Assembly (NCBI GenBank): GCA_011391155.1
Contig: JAABRA010000076.1
Location: 1 to 40,703 of the forward strand
Source of the DNA: Burkholderiales bacterium
Lineage (GTDB): Bacteria; Pseudomonadota; Gammaproteobacteria; Burkholderiales; Burkholderiaceae_C
DNA: 40,703 bases
Direction of reading: 5' to 3'
Part shown: positions 29,802-37,394 of the stretch, piece by piece
Layout: every line of letters begins with the position of its first letter
Numbering within the stretch: position 1 is the first letter of the stretch
Notes under the pieces: model-generated
Database searches by the model: none
What the model was told of the DNA's origin: nothing
The model's input: only the letters and a program-made list of their open reading frames with translations
Program-made: the position numbers and the translations under genes

Positions 29802-30992
29802 ATGCAACCCCACCCGCTTTTGCCCCCGATCGACCCGGCGCGCGCCGCGTCCAGCCGCCTGACCGCGCTCACCATCGCCCTGGCGCTCATGGCCGCAGCC
29901 GGCGCGCTGGCCTCGCCGCTGGCGCCGCAGCAGGAAAAGCCGGTCAAGGGGGCTGGCGTGGCGGTCACCGTCACAGCGGAGATGACCGGCGCCGGCATCG
30001 TCAGCAGCGGCGTCACGCTGCCGCCGATCCCCCCGGTCACGGGCAACCGCAAGACCCCCGTGGCCTCGTGGGGCAAGCCGCTGCCTTACCCCATCATCAT
30101 TGCCGACCGGCGCAACAACCGCCTGATCGAGGTTGCGCCGGACAAGCGCATCGTCTGGGAGTTTCCCTCGCCCAGCCTGAAGGTCTATCGCGGCAACGAG
30201 GACGTGAACTTCTCGGCCGACGGCAAGCTGCTGGCCGTTAGCGAGGAAGACAACTTCGACATTCATATCGTCGACTACGAAAAACGTGCATTGACCTGGA
30301 CCTACGGCACGCCCGACGTGCGCGGCAGCGGCCCGGGCCTGCTCAACTATCCGGACGACGCGCACCTGCTGGCCGACGGCACCTTCATCACCGCCGACAT
30401 CCGCAACTGCCGCGTGCTGATCGTCGACCCCAGGACCAACCAGATCCACACCCAGTGGGGCACGCCGGGCAAATGCACCCACAATCCGCCCCACACGCTG
30501 AACTACCCGAACGGCGCCACGCCGCTGGACAACGGCGATATCCTGGTCACCGAGATCACGGACGCCTGGATCTCGCGCATCACGCGCGACAGCAAGCTGG
30601 TCTGGAGCGTCAAGGCACCGAACCTGCACTACCCGTCAGACGCGTTCCCGACCGTGGATGGCAAGAACATCATCGTGGCCGATTTCTGGAAGCCCGGGCG
30701 CGTGGTGATCTTTGATCCGGCCACGCGAAAGGTCATCTGGGAATACTTTGCCAAGGAGGGCGAGAAGATGCTCGACCACCCGTCGATCGCCCGCGAATTG
30801 CCCGACACCGGCGACATCCTGGTGGTGGACGACCTGAACGACCGCGTGGTGGTGATCGACCGCAAGACCAAGCAGTTCATCTGGCAGTATGGCGAAAAAG
30901 GCCAGAAAGGCTACCAGCCCGGGTTGTTGAACTACCCCGACGGCGTCGACCTGGATGTGTTTCGCGACTGGAAGGCAGCGCTGAAGCAGTAG
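29802..30992 (+). CDS. Secreted beta-propeller protein (NHL/PQQ-like repeats)
   Basis: A 396-residue exported protein. A hydrophobic signal segment lies at about residues 19-40, then a Pro-rich stretch, then a propeller built of about six repeats with the pattern 'hhhhDxxNxRhhhh(D/V)xxxxxhhWxYG' and YP(D/N)D/GA turns: PIIIADRRNNRLIEV, TFITADIRNCRVLIVDP, DILVTEITDAWISRI, NIIVADFWKPGRVVIFDP, DILVVDDLNDRVVVIDR. WQYGEKGQKGYQPGLLNYPDG near the C-terminus is a typical closing turn. AGGAG lies 6 nt before the ATG. Such propellers can bind ligands or partners or act as hydrolases; nothing here decides. It is 133 bp after the carbonic anhydrase, and that gap shows no other feature. Confidence 0.8.
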   Translation: MQPHPLLPPIDPARAASSRLTALTIALALMAAAGALASPLAPQQEKPVKGAGVAVTVTAEMTGAGIVSSGVTLPPIPPVTGNRKTPVASWGKPLPYPIIIADRRNNRLIEVAPDKRIVWEFPSPSLKVYRGNEDVNFSADGKLLAVSEEDNFDIHIVDYEKRALTWTYGTPDVRGSGPGLLNYPDDAHLLADGTFITADIRNCRVLIVDPRTNQIHTQWGTPGKCTHNPPHTLNYPNGATPLDNGDILVTEITDAWISRITRDSKLVWSVKAPNLHYPSDAFPTVDGKNIIVADFWKPGRVVIFDPATRKVIWEYFAKEGEKMLDHPSIARELPDTGDILVVDDLNDRVVVIDRKTKQFIWQYGEKGQKGYQPGLLNYPDGVDLDVFRDWKAALKQ

Positions 30993-31049
30993 GCGCCTCG
31001 CTGGCAACGGGGCTGGCAGGCCGCCCCTGCGATAGACGTCGGGTGGCCC

Positions 31050-31808
31050 TCAGCGCAGGAAGGCGTCGTACCCGGTCTTCACAATCAGCGCCGTCACCAC
31101 CACGATGAACACGCCGCGCACGAAGCCGGCGCCGTGTTTCAGCGCCAGGCGGGTGCCCAGCAGGCTGCCGGCCACGTTCGCCACTGCCATGGCCAGCATG
31201 AAGTGCCACCAGACGTGGCCCTTGGCGGCGAACAGGATCAGCGCGGCCAGGTTGGTCGCGGTGTTGATCAGCTTGGCCGAGGCCGAGGCGTTCAGGAAGT
31301 CGTAGCCGAGCAGGCGCACGAACAGGAATACCAGGAAGCTGCCGGTGCCGGGGCCGAAAAAACCGTCGTAGAAGCCGATGATGACGCCGATACCGCTGGC
31401 AACGCCGATTTCGTGCCGGCCGGCAAAGCGCGGCGCGTGGGTGCGGCCCAGTTCCTTGCGGCTCAGCGTGTAGAGCAGCACCGCCAGCAGGATGAAAGGC
31501 AGCAGCCGGCGCAGGAATCCAGGGTCGATCACCGTCACCACCCAGGCGCCGGCGAACGAGCCAGCAAAACCGGCCGCGGCGGCCGGCAGCAGCGCCGCCC
31601 AGCGCATCTGCACGCGCCGGCTGTACTGGGCGGTGGCAATCGCCGTTCCCCAGACCGAGGCGCTCTTGTTGGTGCCAAACAGCGTGGCGGGGTGCGCAGC
31701 GGGGAAGGTGGCGAACAGCGCCGGCACCAGGATCAGCCCGCCGCCGCCCACGATCGAGTCCACCAGGCCGGCCAGCAGCGAGGCCAGCGAGACGATCAGG
31801 AGTTCCAT
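31050..31808 (-). CDS. TSUP-family (TauE/SafE) membrane permease
   Basis: A 252-residue inner-membrane protein with about eight hydrophobic segments. The family signatures are GLVDSIVGGGGLILVPAL near residue 14 and GFYDGFFGPGTGSFL near 145, in the two halves of the fold. TSUP proteins move sulfite, sulfoacetate or other organosulfur anions in known cases. There are no sulfur genes here, so the substrate is unknown. A -10-like GACAAT (minus strand, 31816-31821) lies 7 nt before the ATG. It converges with the propeller gene. Confidence 0.92.
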   Translation of the reverse strand: MELLIVSLASLLAGLVDSIVGGGGLILVPALFATFPAAHPATLFGTNKSASVWGTAIATAQYSRRVQMRWAALLPAAAAGFAGSFAGAWVVTVIDPGFLRRLLPFILLAVLLYTLSRKELGRTHAPRFAGRHEIGVASGIGVIIGFYDGFFGPGTGSFLVFLFVRLLGYDFLNASASAKLINTATNLAALILFAAKGHVWWHFMLAMAVANVAGSLLGTRLALKHGAGFVRGVFIVVVTALIVKTGYDAFLR

Positions 31809-31836
31809 GGCGGGGATTGTCGCATCTGGTTCACTT

Positions 31837-31890
31837 CTCTAACGATAGCAATAAACGACCATTCGACGATGGGAAGAAGGAACTTTGACG
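31837..31890 (-). repeat. Interspersed repeat copy R7
   Basis: Minus-strand core TTCCCATCGTCGAATGGTCG followed by TTTATTGCTATCGTTAGAG. It lies between the TSUP promoter and the terminator at 31892. Confidence 0.75.
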
Positions 31891-31891
31891 T

Positions 31892-31926
31892 ATAAAAAAG
31901 AAAAGGCGCCGGGGTGCGGCGCCTTT
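31892..31926 (-). terminator. Intrinsic terminator downstream of the mmsA-GMC unit
   Basis: On the minus strand AAAGGCGCC, a 7-nt loop and GGCGCCTTT form a perfect 9-bp stem followed by TTCTTTTTTATA. It lies 163 bp beyond the GMC stop, leaving a long 3' segment. Confidence 0.88.
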
Positions 31927-32088
31927 GAATGCGTCTCGAACGGACGCCTGAAAAATGGTTCTGATCTTTGAAAGTGTCTCCTCGGTCCCCTGCAGGACGG
32001 GCCTGGGGCCCGTTTGCGAGTGGCCGAACTGTAATCGCATGCACCCAATGTGTGCATCAGGGAATTCCCGTGCACGACCGGCGTGCGC
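31927..32088 (-). ncRNA. Candidate structured 3' RNA / sRNA before the terminator
   Basis: No good ORF is present. On the minus strand two perfect hairpins precede the terminator: ACGGGCC-CCA-GGCCCGT (32013-31997) and GCGTC/GACGC (31947-31931). A palindrome GGGAATTCCC sits at 32060-32069. Hairpins, a short A/U-rich single-stranded part and an intrinsic terminator are how many sRNAs look. No convincing promoter was seen, so it could equally be a processed 3' UTR. Confidence 0.35.
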
Positions 32089-33801
32089 TCAGGCCGCGTC
32101 CGCCATGATCCAGCGCGCCGCCTTCTCGGCCATCATCAGCACCGGGCTGTTGGTGTTGCCGCTGGTGATGGTGGGCATCACGCCCGCATCCACGATGCGC
32201 AGGCCGGCGATGCCGCGCACGCGCAGGCGGCTGTCCACCACCGCCATCGGGTCGTCGGCGCGGCCCATTTTGGTGGTGCCGATCGGATGGAAGATGGTGC
32301 TGGCGATGTCGCCGGCCAGCCGGGCCAGTTCCTCGTCGCTCTGGAACATCACGCCGGGCCTGAACTCCTCGGGCCGGTATTTCGCCAGCGCCGGCTGGGA
32401 GACGATCTTGCGCGTCACGCGCAGGCTTTCGGCGGCCACCTTGCGGTCTTCGGCCGTGCTGAGGTAGTTGGGCGCAATCGCCGGGGCGTCCTCGAAGCGG
32501 CCCGACTTGATCTGCACCGTGCCCCGGCTGGTCGGGTTCAGGTTGCAGACGCTGGCCGTGAAAGCCGGGAAAGCGTGCAGCGGCTCGCCAAACGCGTCCA
32601 GGCTCAACGGCTGGACGTGGTATTCGATGTTGGGGTAGGGCTGCGCCGGGTCGCTGCGGGTGAACGCGCCGAGCTGGCTGGGCGCCATGCTCATCGGGCC
32701 GCTCTGGCGCAAGGCGTATTCCAGGCCGATCTTCGCCTTGCCCCAGAGGGAATTGGCCAGCACGTTGAGCGTTTCCACGCCCTGCACCTTGAACACCGCA
32801 CGGATCTGCAAGTGGTCCTGCAGGTTGGCCCCGACGCCGGGCAGTGCATGCACGGGGGTGATGCCGTGCTGCTGCAGCAGCGCGCCGGGGCCGATGCCCG
32901 AGAGCTGCAGGATCTGCGGCGTGCCGATGCTGCCGGCGCACAAAATGACCTCGCGCGTGGCCGTGACCGTCACCATCGCGCCGTCTTTCAAGACCTGCGC
33001 GCCGGTACAGCGCTTCTGGCCGTCCGGCATTGTCTCGACAATCAGTTTTGCGACTTGCGCCGAGGTCCAGAGCGTGAAATTGGGCCGGCCCGCGCACTGC
33101 GGTCGCAAAAAGGCCTTGGCGGTATTCCAGCGCCAGCCAGAGCGTTGGTTGACTTCAAAATAACCCACGCCTTCGTTGTCGCCGCGGTTGAAGTCGTCGG
33201 TGGCGGGAATGCCGGCCTGTTGCGCGGCCTGCGCAAACGCGTCGAGCACATCCCAGCGCAGCCGCTGTTTTTCGACACGCCATTCGCCGCCGGCCTGGTG
33301 CTTGCGCAGCATCTCGCGCCATGCGGCGTCGGCCGGGTCGCCCGCGGCGTCGAGCAGCTCCGGGGGCGTGCCCCGGGCGCCGTGCTGCGGATTGGCGCCC
33401 TTGTAGTGGTCTTCGTGCAGCTTGAACCAGGGCAGGGTGTTGCGCCACGACCAGCTGTCGTCGCCGGTCAGCTGCGCCCACTGGTCGTAGTCGCGCGCCT
33501 GGCCGCGCATGTAGATCATGCCGTTGATGCTGCTGCAGCCGCCCAGCGTCTTGCCGCGCGGATAGCGCAGCGTGCGGCCGTTCAGGCCGGCGGCGGGCTC
33601 GGTGTTGTAGAGCCAGTCGGTGCGCGGGTTGCCGATGCAATACAGGTAGCCCACCGGAATGTGAATCCAGTGGTAGTCGTCCTTGCGGCCGGCCTCGATC
33701 AGCAACACCCGCCTGGACGCGTCCGCGCTGAGCCGGTTGGCCAGCAGGCAGCCGGCGGTGCCGGCGCCGATGATGATGGCGTCGAAGGTGAGGTTGCTCA
33801 T
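32089..33801 (-). CDS. GMC-family FAD-dependent dehydrogenase (choline-dehydrogenase-like)
   Basis: A 570-residue glucose-methanol-choline oxidoreductase. The FAD-binding Rossmann motif GAGTAGCLLANRL is near residue 12. RYPRGKTLGGCSSINGMIYMRG near residue 80 is GMC signature 1 and GSIGTPQILQLSGIGP near 290 is signature 2. The active-site region has FHPIGTTKMG and ITSGNTNSPVLMMAEKAA. It oxidises an alcohol to an aldehyde, passing electrons to the respiratory chain. It follows mmsA (218-bp gap holding repeat G3), and both are divergent from a LysR gene. In other proteobacteria a GMC enzyme (HpdH) oxidises 3-hydroxypropionate to malonate semialdehyde, an MmsA substrate; that role is inferred from context, not shown. 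Confidence 0.92.
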   Translation of the reverse strand: MSNLTFDAIIIGAGTAGCLLANRLSADASRRVLLIEAGRKDDYHWIHIPVGYLYCIGNPRTDWLYNTEPAAGLNGRTLRYPRGKTLGGCSSINGMIYMRGQARDYDQWAQLTGDDSWSWRNTLPWFKLHEDHYKGANPQHGARGTPPELLDAAGDPADAAWREMLRKHQAGGEWRVEKQRLRWDVLDAFAQAAQQAGIPATDDFNRGDNEGVGYFEVNQRSGWRWNTAKAFLRPQCAGRPNFTLWTSAQVAKLIVETMPDGQKRCTGAQVLKDGAMVTVTATREVILCAGSIGTPQILQLSGIGPGALLQQHGITPVHALPGVGANLQDHLQIRAVFKVQGVETLNVLANSLWGKAKIGLEYALRQSGPMSMAPSQLGAFTRSDPAQPYPNIEYHVQPLSLDAFGEPLHAFPAFTASVCNLNPTSRGTVQIKSGRFEDAPAIAPNYLSTAEDRKVAAESLRVTRKIVSQPALAKYRPEEFRPGVMFQSDEELARLAGDIASTIFHPIGTTKMGRADDPMAVVDSRLRVRGIAGLRIVDAGVMPTITSGNTNSPVLMMAEKAARWIMADAA

Positions 33802-33936
33802 GAACGGGCTCCATACGGCGTCGCCAACCCGGGGCGCAAGAAGCGGGGAAACGTGGGCCACCGCGGAACCGGCTTTGCCGGGCCGCTGGTGGCGTCCTCT
33901 TGGGGAAGCATGCGCGGCGGGCAGCGTTGCGGTGGG

Positions 33937-34018
33937 CGCCGCAGCGCCGGGCCGCCCCAAGCAAGGCGGGCCCCCTCGGGGGGCAGCGCAGCACGCGCAG
34001 CGGCAAGCGTGGGGGCCA
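33937..34018 (+). repeat. GC-rich interspersed repeat copy G3
   Basis: CGCCGCAGCGCCGGGCCGCC then CCAAGCAAGGCGGGCCCCCT and CGGGGGGCAGCG. The first 31 bases are identical to the recQ insertion (reverse strand). It begins directly after the mmsA stop and may act as an attenuating hairpin between mmsA and the GMC gene. Confidence 0.85.
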
Positions 34019-34019
34019 T

Positions 34020-35531
34020 CTACTTCGCGGTCGGCATCACGAACTCGGCGCCCTTGCCAATGCTCTCGGGCCAGCGCTGCATGATGCTTTTTTGCCGGGT
34101 GTAGAAGCGCACGCCTTCCTCGCCATAGGCATGCATGTCGCCGAACAGGCTGCGCTTCCAGCCGCCGAAGCCGTGCCAGGCCATCGGCACGGGGATCGGC
34201 ACGTTGATGCCGACCATGCCCACCTGGATGCGGCGGCTGAATTCGCGCGCCACGTTGCCGTCGCGCGTGAAGCAGCTCACGCCGTTGCCGAATTCGTGGT
34301 CGTTGACCAGTTGCACCGCGGCGGCGAAGTCCGGCACGCGCACGCACACCAGCACCGGGCCAAAAATTTCTTCCTTGTAGATGCGCATGTCGGAGGTGAC
34401 GTGGTCGAACAGCGTGCCGCCGAGCCAGAAACCCCCGTCGCATCCGGCACCGGCGGCGGTACCCTGGAAACCGCGCCCGTCTACCAGCAACTGCGCACCT
34501 TCCTTGACACCCTGCGCGATGTAGCCAGTGATGCGCGCATGCGCTGCGGCGGTGACGATCGGGCCCATCTCGGCGTCCAGCTCCATGCCGTCCTTGATCT
34601 TGAGGGCCTTGGCGCGCTCGACCAGCTTCGGAATCACCTGGTCCGCGACGTTGCCGACGAACACCGCCACGCTGATCGCCATGCAGCGCTCGCCGGCCGA
34701 CCCATAGGCCGAACCGATCAGCGCGTCCACGGTCTGGTCGATGTCGGCATCGGGCATCACCACCATGTGGTTCTTCGCGCCGCCGAGTGCCTGCACGCGC
34801 TTGCCGTGGCGCGCGCCGGTCTCGTAGATATAGTTGGCGATCGGGGTGGAGCCGACAAAGCTGACGGCTTTCACCAACGGGTGCACCAGCAGCGCGTCCA
34901 CCGCCTCCTTGTCGCCCTGCACCACGTTGAACACGCCGTCGGGCAGTCCGGCCTGCTTCAGCAAATCGGCGATGAAGAGCGCGGCCGAAGGGTCGATCGG
35001 GCTGGGTTTCAGCACAAAAGTGTTGCCTGCGGCGATCGCCACGGGGAACATCCACATCGGCACCATGACCGGGAAGTTGAAGGGCGTGATGCCCGCCACC
35101 ACGCCCAGCGGCTGGCGCAGCGTCCAGTTGTCGATGCCGGTGGAGACCTGGTCGGTGAAGTCGCCCTTCAGCAATTGGGGAATGCCGCAGGCGAACTCGA
35201 CCACATCGATGCCGCGCGAGACCTCGCCCTGCGCGTCGGTGAACACCTTGCCGTGTTCGAGCGTGATCAGCTCCGCCAGCGTGTCCTTGTGGTGGTTGAG
35301 CAGTTCGAGGAACTTGAACAGCACCCGCGCGCGGCGGATGGGCGGGGTGTCGGCCCAGGCCGGGAACGCGACCTGCGCGGCGGCCACGGCGGCATCCACG
35401 TCGGCGGCGTTGGCCAGCGCCACCTGGCCGGTCACGGCACCGGTGGCGGGATTGAACACGTCCTGCGCACGGCCGGCGGTGCCGGCGGTGCGCTGGCCAT
35501 GGATGAAATGTTGAATATTTGCGATGCTCAT
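34020..35531 (-). CDS. mmsA: CoA-acylating methylmalonate/malonate-semialdehyde dehydrogenase
   Basis: A 503-residue aldehyde dehydrogenase of the MmsA subfamily, converting methylmalonate semialdehyde to propionyl-CoA or malonate semialdehyde to acetyl-CoA. The catalytic Cys is C283 in [11 protein letters not shown], a subfamily signature; [17 protein letters not shown] and [16 protein letters not shown] are also typical of MmsA. AGGAG lies 9 nt before the ATG at 35531. The frame continues upstream but only through the divergent promoter and repeat R8. First gene of the mmsA-GMC unit, probably under the divergent LysR protein. Confidence 0.96.
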   Translation of the reverse strand: MSIANIQHFIHGQRTAGTAGRAQDVFNPATGAVTGQVALANAADVDAAVAAAQVAFPAWADTPPIRRARVLFKFLELLNHHKDTLAELITLEHGKVFTDAQGEVSRGIDVVEFACGIPQLLKGDFTDQVSTGIDNWTLRQPLGVVAGITPFNFPVMVPMWMFPVAIAAGNTFVLKPSPIDPSAALFIADLLKQAGLPDGVFNVVQGDKEAVDALLVHPLVKAVSFVGSTPIANYIYETGARHGKRVQALGGAKNHMVVMPDADIDQTVDALIGSAYGSAGERCMAISVAVFVGNVADQVIPKLVERAKALKIKDGMELDAEMGPIVTAAAHARITGYIAQGVKEGAQLLVDGRGFQGTAAGAGCDGGFWLGGTLFDHVTSDMRIYKEEIFGPVLVCVRVPDFAAAVQLVNDHEFGNGVSCFTRDGNVAREFSRRIQVGMVGINVPIPVPMAWHGFGGWKRSLFGDMHAYGEEGVRFYTRQKSIMQRWPESIGKGAEFVMPTAK

Positions 35532-35555
35532 GACCGTGACTCCTGTTAGTGGAGG

Positions 35556-35594
35556 AAGTGTGACCAGAATGCGCTGGGATAGCCAATGAAATTG
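35556..35594 (-). repeat. Interspersed repeat copy R8 (short) in the mmsA/lysR promoter region
   Basis: Minus-strand TTGGCTATCCCAGCGCATTC then TGGTCACACTT. The right part of the repeat is missing. It lies in the 91-bp gap between divergent mmsA and lysR and may be part of the 5' leader of mmsA. Confidence 0.65.
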
Positions 35595-35622
35595 TCTGAA
35601 CACTGGTATAAAACATTCTTAT

Positions 35623-36579
35623 ATGACTACACAGGCCGATCCCCAGACCCTGCGTGCCTTCGTGGCGGTGGCCCGTGAGGGCAACGTCTCGCGTGCGGCG
35701 TTGCGCCTGCACCTGAGCCAGCCGGCCGTCAGCCTGCAGCTCAAGAGCCTGGCGCAGGCCACGGGGCTGGTGCTGTTCACCCGCACGCCGCACGGGCTGG
35801 CGCTCACCGCCGATGGCGCAGCCCTGCTGCCGCAGGCCGAAAAAGCGCTGGCCGCGCTGGCGGACTTCGGCCAGGCCGCGCAGCGCCTGCAGAGCACGGT
35901 GCGCGGGCGGCTGCGCATCGGCACCATCCTCGACCCCGAGTTCACGCGGCTTGGGGCGTTCCTGAAACAACTGGTCGAATCCGCCCCGCAGATCGAAACC
36001 GAGCTGCGCCAGGGCATGAGCGGCGATGTGCTGGCGCAGCTTGGGCGGGGCGAACTGGACGTGGGCTTCTACCTGGTCCCGCTGGAGGCTTCGGACCCGG
36101 AATCAGAACAAAACAGGCCTGTTCCCAGCGTGGAATGGTCACAGTCTGCTCTATCTTTTGAAGTGAATATCCTGACCCGTTTCACCTACCGCGTGCTTGC
36201 GCCCGCCGGCTGGGGGCCGCAGGTGCTGGGCCGCGACTGGAAGGCGCTGGCCGCGCTGCCGTGGCTGGCCACCCCGCCAGCCAGCGCCCACCACCGGCTG
36301 CTGGCGCGCGTCTTCGGCCCCGGCTCGCTGACCGGCGTGGAGCCGCGGCGCGTGGCGCTGGTGGACCAGGAGGCGTCGATGCTCGACCTGGTGAAGTCCG
36401 GCGTCGGCCTGTCCCTGGTGCGCGACTCGATTGCGATCCGGGAAAGCCAGGCGCGCGGCCTGGTGGTGGCCGACCGCGTAAGCCTGGACTGCGCCCTGAG
36501 CTTTGTCTGCCAGAAGGCCCGCGCGGGGGAGCCGGTGATAACGAGTGCGCGCCAGGCGCTCGCGGCCGTGTGGGGCTGA
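35623..36579 (+). CDS. LysR-family regulator with a translated repeat in its effector domain
   Basis: A 318-residue LysR protein. The winged HTH lies at residues 1-62 (LRAFVAVAREGNVSRAALRL, LSQPAVSLQLKSL); the effector domain starts at GRLRIGTILDPEFTR. Residues about 161-180 (ESEQNRPVPSVEWSQSALSF) are encoded by repeat R9, which enlarges a loop between two halves of the effector domain without breaking the frame; both sides (LDVGFYLVPL and TYRVLAPAGWGPQVL) are normal family sequence. Divergent from mmsA by 91 bp, so it is the likely regulator of mmsA-GMC. It ends 146 bp before ahpC and is not OxyR. Confidence 0.92.
   Translation: MTTQADPQTLRAFVAVAREGNVSRAALRLHLSQPAVSLQLKSLAQATGLVLFTRTPHGLALTADGAALLPQAEKALAALADFGQAAQRLQSTVRGRLRIGTILDPEFTRLGAFLKQLVESAPQIETELRQGMSGDVLAQLGRGELDVGFYLVPLEASDPESEQNRPVPSVEWSQSALSFEVNILTRFTYRVLAPAGWGPQVLGRDWKALAALPWLATPPASAHHRLLARVFGPGSLTGVEPRRVALVDQEASMLDLVKSGVGLSLVRDSIAIRESQARGLVVADRVSLDCALSFVCQKARAGEPVITSARQALAAVWG
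36105..36163 (+). repeat. Interspersed repeat copy R9, translated inside lysR
   Basis: AACAAAACAGGCCTG then TTCCCAGCGTGGAATGGTCA and CAGTCTGCTCTATC. It closely resembles R3 (shared AACAAAA-CAGGC left end). Inserted in frame in the effector domain of the LysR protein. Confidence 0.8.
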
Positions 36580-36608
36580 GCGGCGCGGCGCCGTTGCTGC
36601 GGCGCAAT

Positions 36609-36669
36609 ATAGTTTGCCTATCGATAGCTTAGGAAAAATCAAATTCACATTTTGATAGGTCGTGACTAT
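36609..36669 (+). promoter_or_regulatory. OxyR-like ATAG/CTAT sites upstream of ahpC
   Basis: ATAGGTCGTGACTAT (36655-36669) fits ATAG-N7-CTAT, the OxyR half-operator. A second cluster, ATAG (36609) and the palindrome CTATCGATAG (36618-36627), lies upstream but with irregular spacing. Location 57-117 bp before the ahpC ATG in an AT-rich gap fits peroxide control. Confidence 0.5.
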
Positions 36670-36725
36670 GATTCACCCATCGGTTCGAAAAACCGGTCGC
36701 TTTATCAACCTCAAAGGAGTTCCTC

Positions 36726-37289
36726 ATGTCCCTGATCAACACGCAAGTCCAGCCCTTCAAGACCCAGGCCTTCCACAACGGCAAGTTCATTGAAGTCACC
36801 GAAGCCAGCCTGAAGGGCAAGTGGTCGGTGCTGATCTTCATGCCGGCGGCCTTCACCTTCAACTGCCCGACCGAAGTCGAAGACGCCGCTGACAACTACG
36901 CCGAATTCCAGAAGACCGGCACCGAGGTCTATATCGTCACCACCGACACGCACTTCTCGCACAAGGTGTGGCACGAGACTTCCCCCGCCGTGGGCAAGGC
37001 CCGCTTTCCGCTGGTCGGCGACCCCACGCACACCCTGACCAACGCGTTCGGCGTGCACATCCCTGAAGAAGGCCTGGCGCTGCGCGGCACCTTCATCATC
37101 AACCCCGATGGCGTGATCAAGACCGCGGAAGTGCACTCCAATGAGATCGCCCGCGATGTCAAGGAAACCCTGCGCAAGCTCAAGGCGGCCCAGTACACCG
37201 CCGCCCACCCCGGCGAAGTCTGCCCCGCCAAGTGGAACGAAGGCAGCAAGACCATCGCCCCGTCGCTGGACCTGGTCGGCAAGATCTGA
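36726..37289 (+). CDS. ahpC: Alkyl hydroperoxide reductase peroxiredoxin AhpC
   Basis: A 187-residue typical 2-Cys peroxiredoxin of normal length. The peroxidatic Cys is C47 in FTFNCPTE (most homologues have FTFVCPTE), the resolving Cys is in GEVCPAKW near residue 166, and the GGLG-equivalent region and C-terminal tail are present. AAAGGAGT precedes the ATG by 5 nt. It reduces hydrogen peroxide, organic hydroperoxides and peroxynitrite, recycled by AhpF, whose gene follows after a 105-bp repeat-filled gap. Probable OxyR target. Confidence 0.97.
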   Translation: MSLINTQVQPFKTQAFHNGKFIEVTEASLKGKWSVLIFMPAAFTFNCPTEVEDAADNYAEFQKTGTEVYIVTTDTHFSHKVWHETSPAVGKARFPLVGDPTHTLTNAFGVHIPEEGLALRGTFIINPDGVIKTAEVHSNEIARDVKETLRKLKAAQYTAAHPGEVCPAKWNEGSKTIAPSLDLVGKI

Positions 37290-37292
37290 CCG

Positions 37293-37384
37293 GTTGAGCG
37301 TTTAGCGTTGGGCGTTCGGCGTGCAAGCGCCGAGCGCCCCTCGCTCAACGTTCAACCCTGAACGCTCAACCTTCAACGCTTCAA
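37293..37384 (+). repeat. Heptamer array in both orientations between ahpC and ahpF
   Basis: Four direct heptamers (GTTGAGC, GTTTAGC, GTTGGGC, GTTCGGC) at 37293-37320 are followed by a turn and by five heptamers of the complementary type (GCTCAAC, GTTCAAC, CCTGAAC, GCTCAAC, CTTCAAC) at 37343-37377. The two arms can pair: GGGCGTTCGGCG with CGCCGAGCGCCC (one mismatch), GTTGAGCG with CGCTCAAC. A large hairpin in the intercistronic mRNA is likely. The ahpF Shine-Dalgarno lies just beyond. Confidence 0.75.
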
Positions 37385-37394
37385 GGAGACCCCC

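Noticed and set aside
31831-32075. Small minus-strand frames between the GMC and TSUP genes
   Set aside because: They run through a terminator and repeat R7, and have no ribosome site or recognisable sequence.
32050-35549. Two long plus-strand frames opposite the GMC and mmsA genes
   Set aside because: Shadows; real genes are on the minus strand with full active-site motifs.
32089-35970. A 1293-codon minus-strand frame that appears to fuse another protein to the GMC enzyme
   Set aside because: Only the part from 33801 is GMC sequence; upstream it is an out-of-frame shadow of mmsA and lysR, so no fusion exists.
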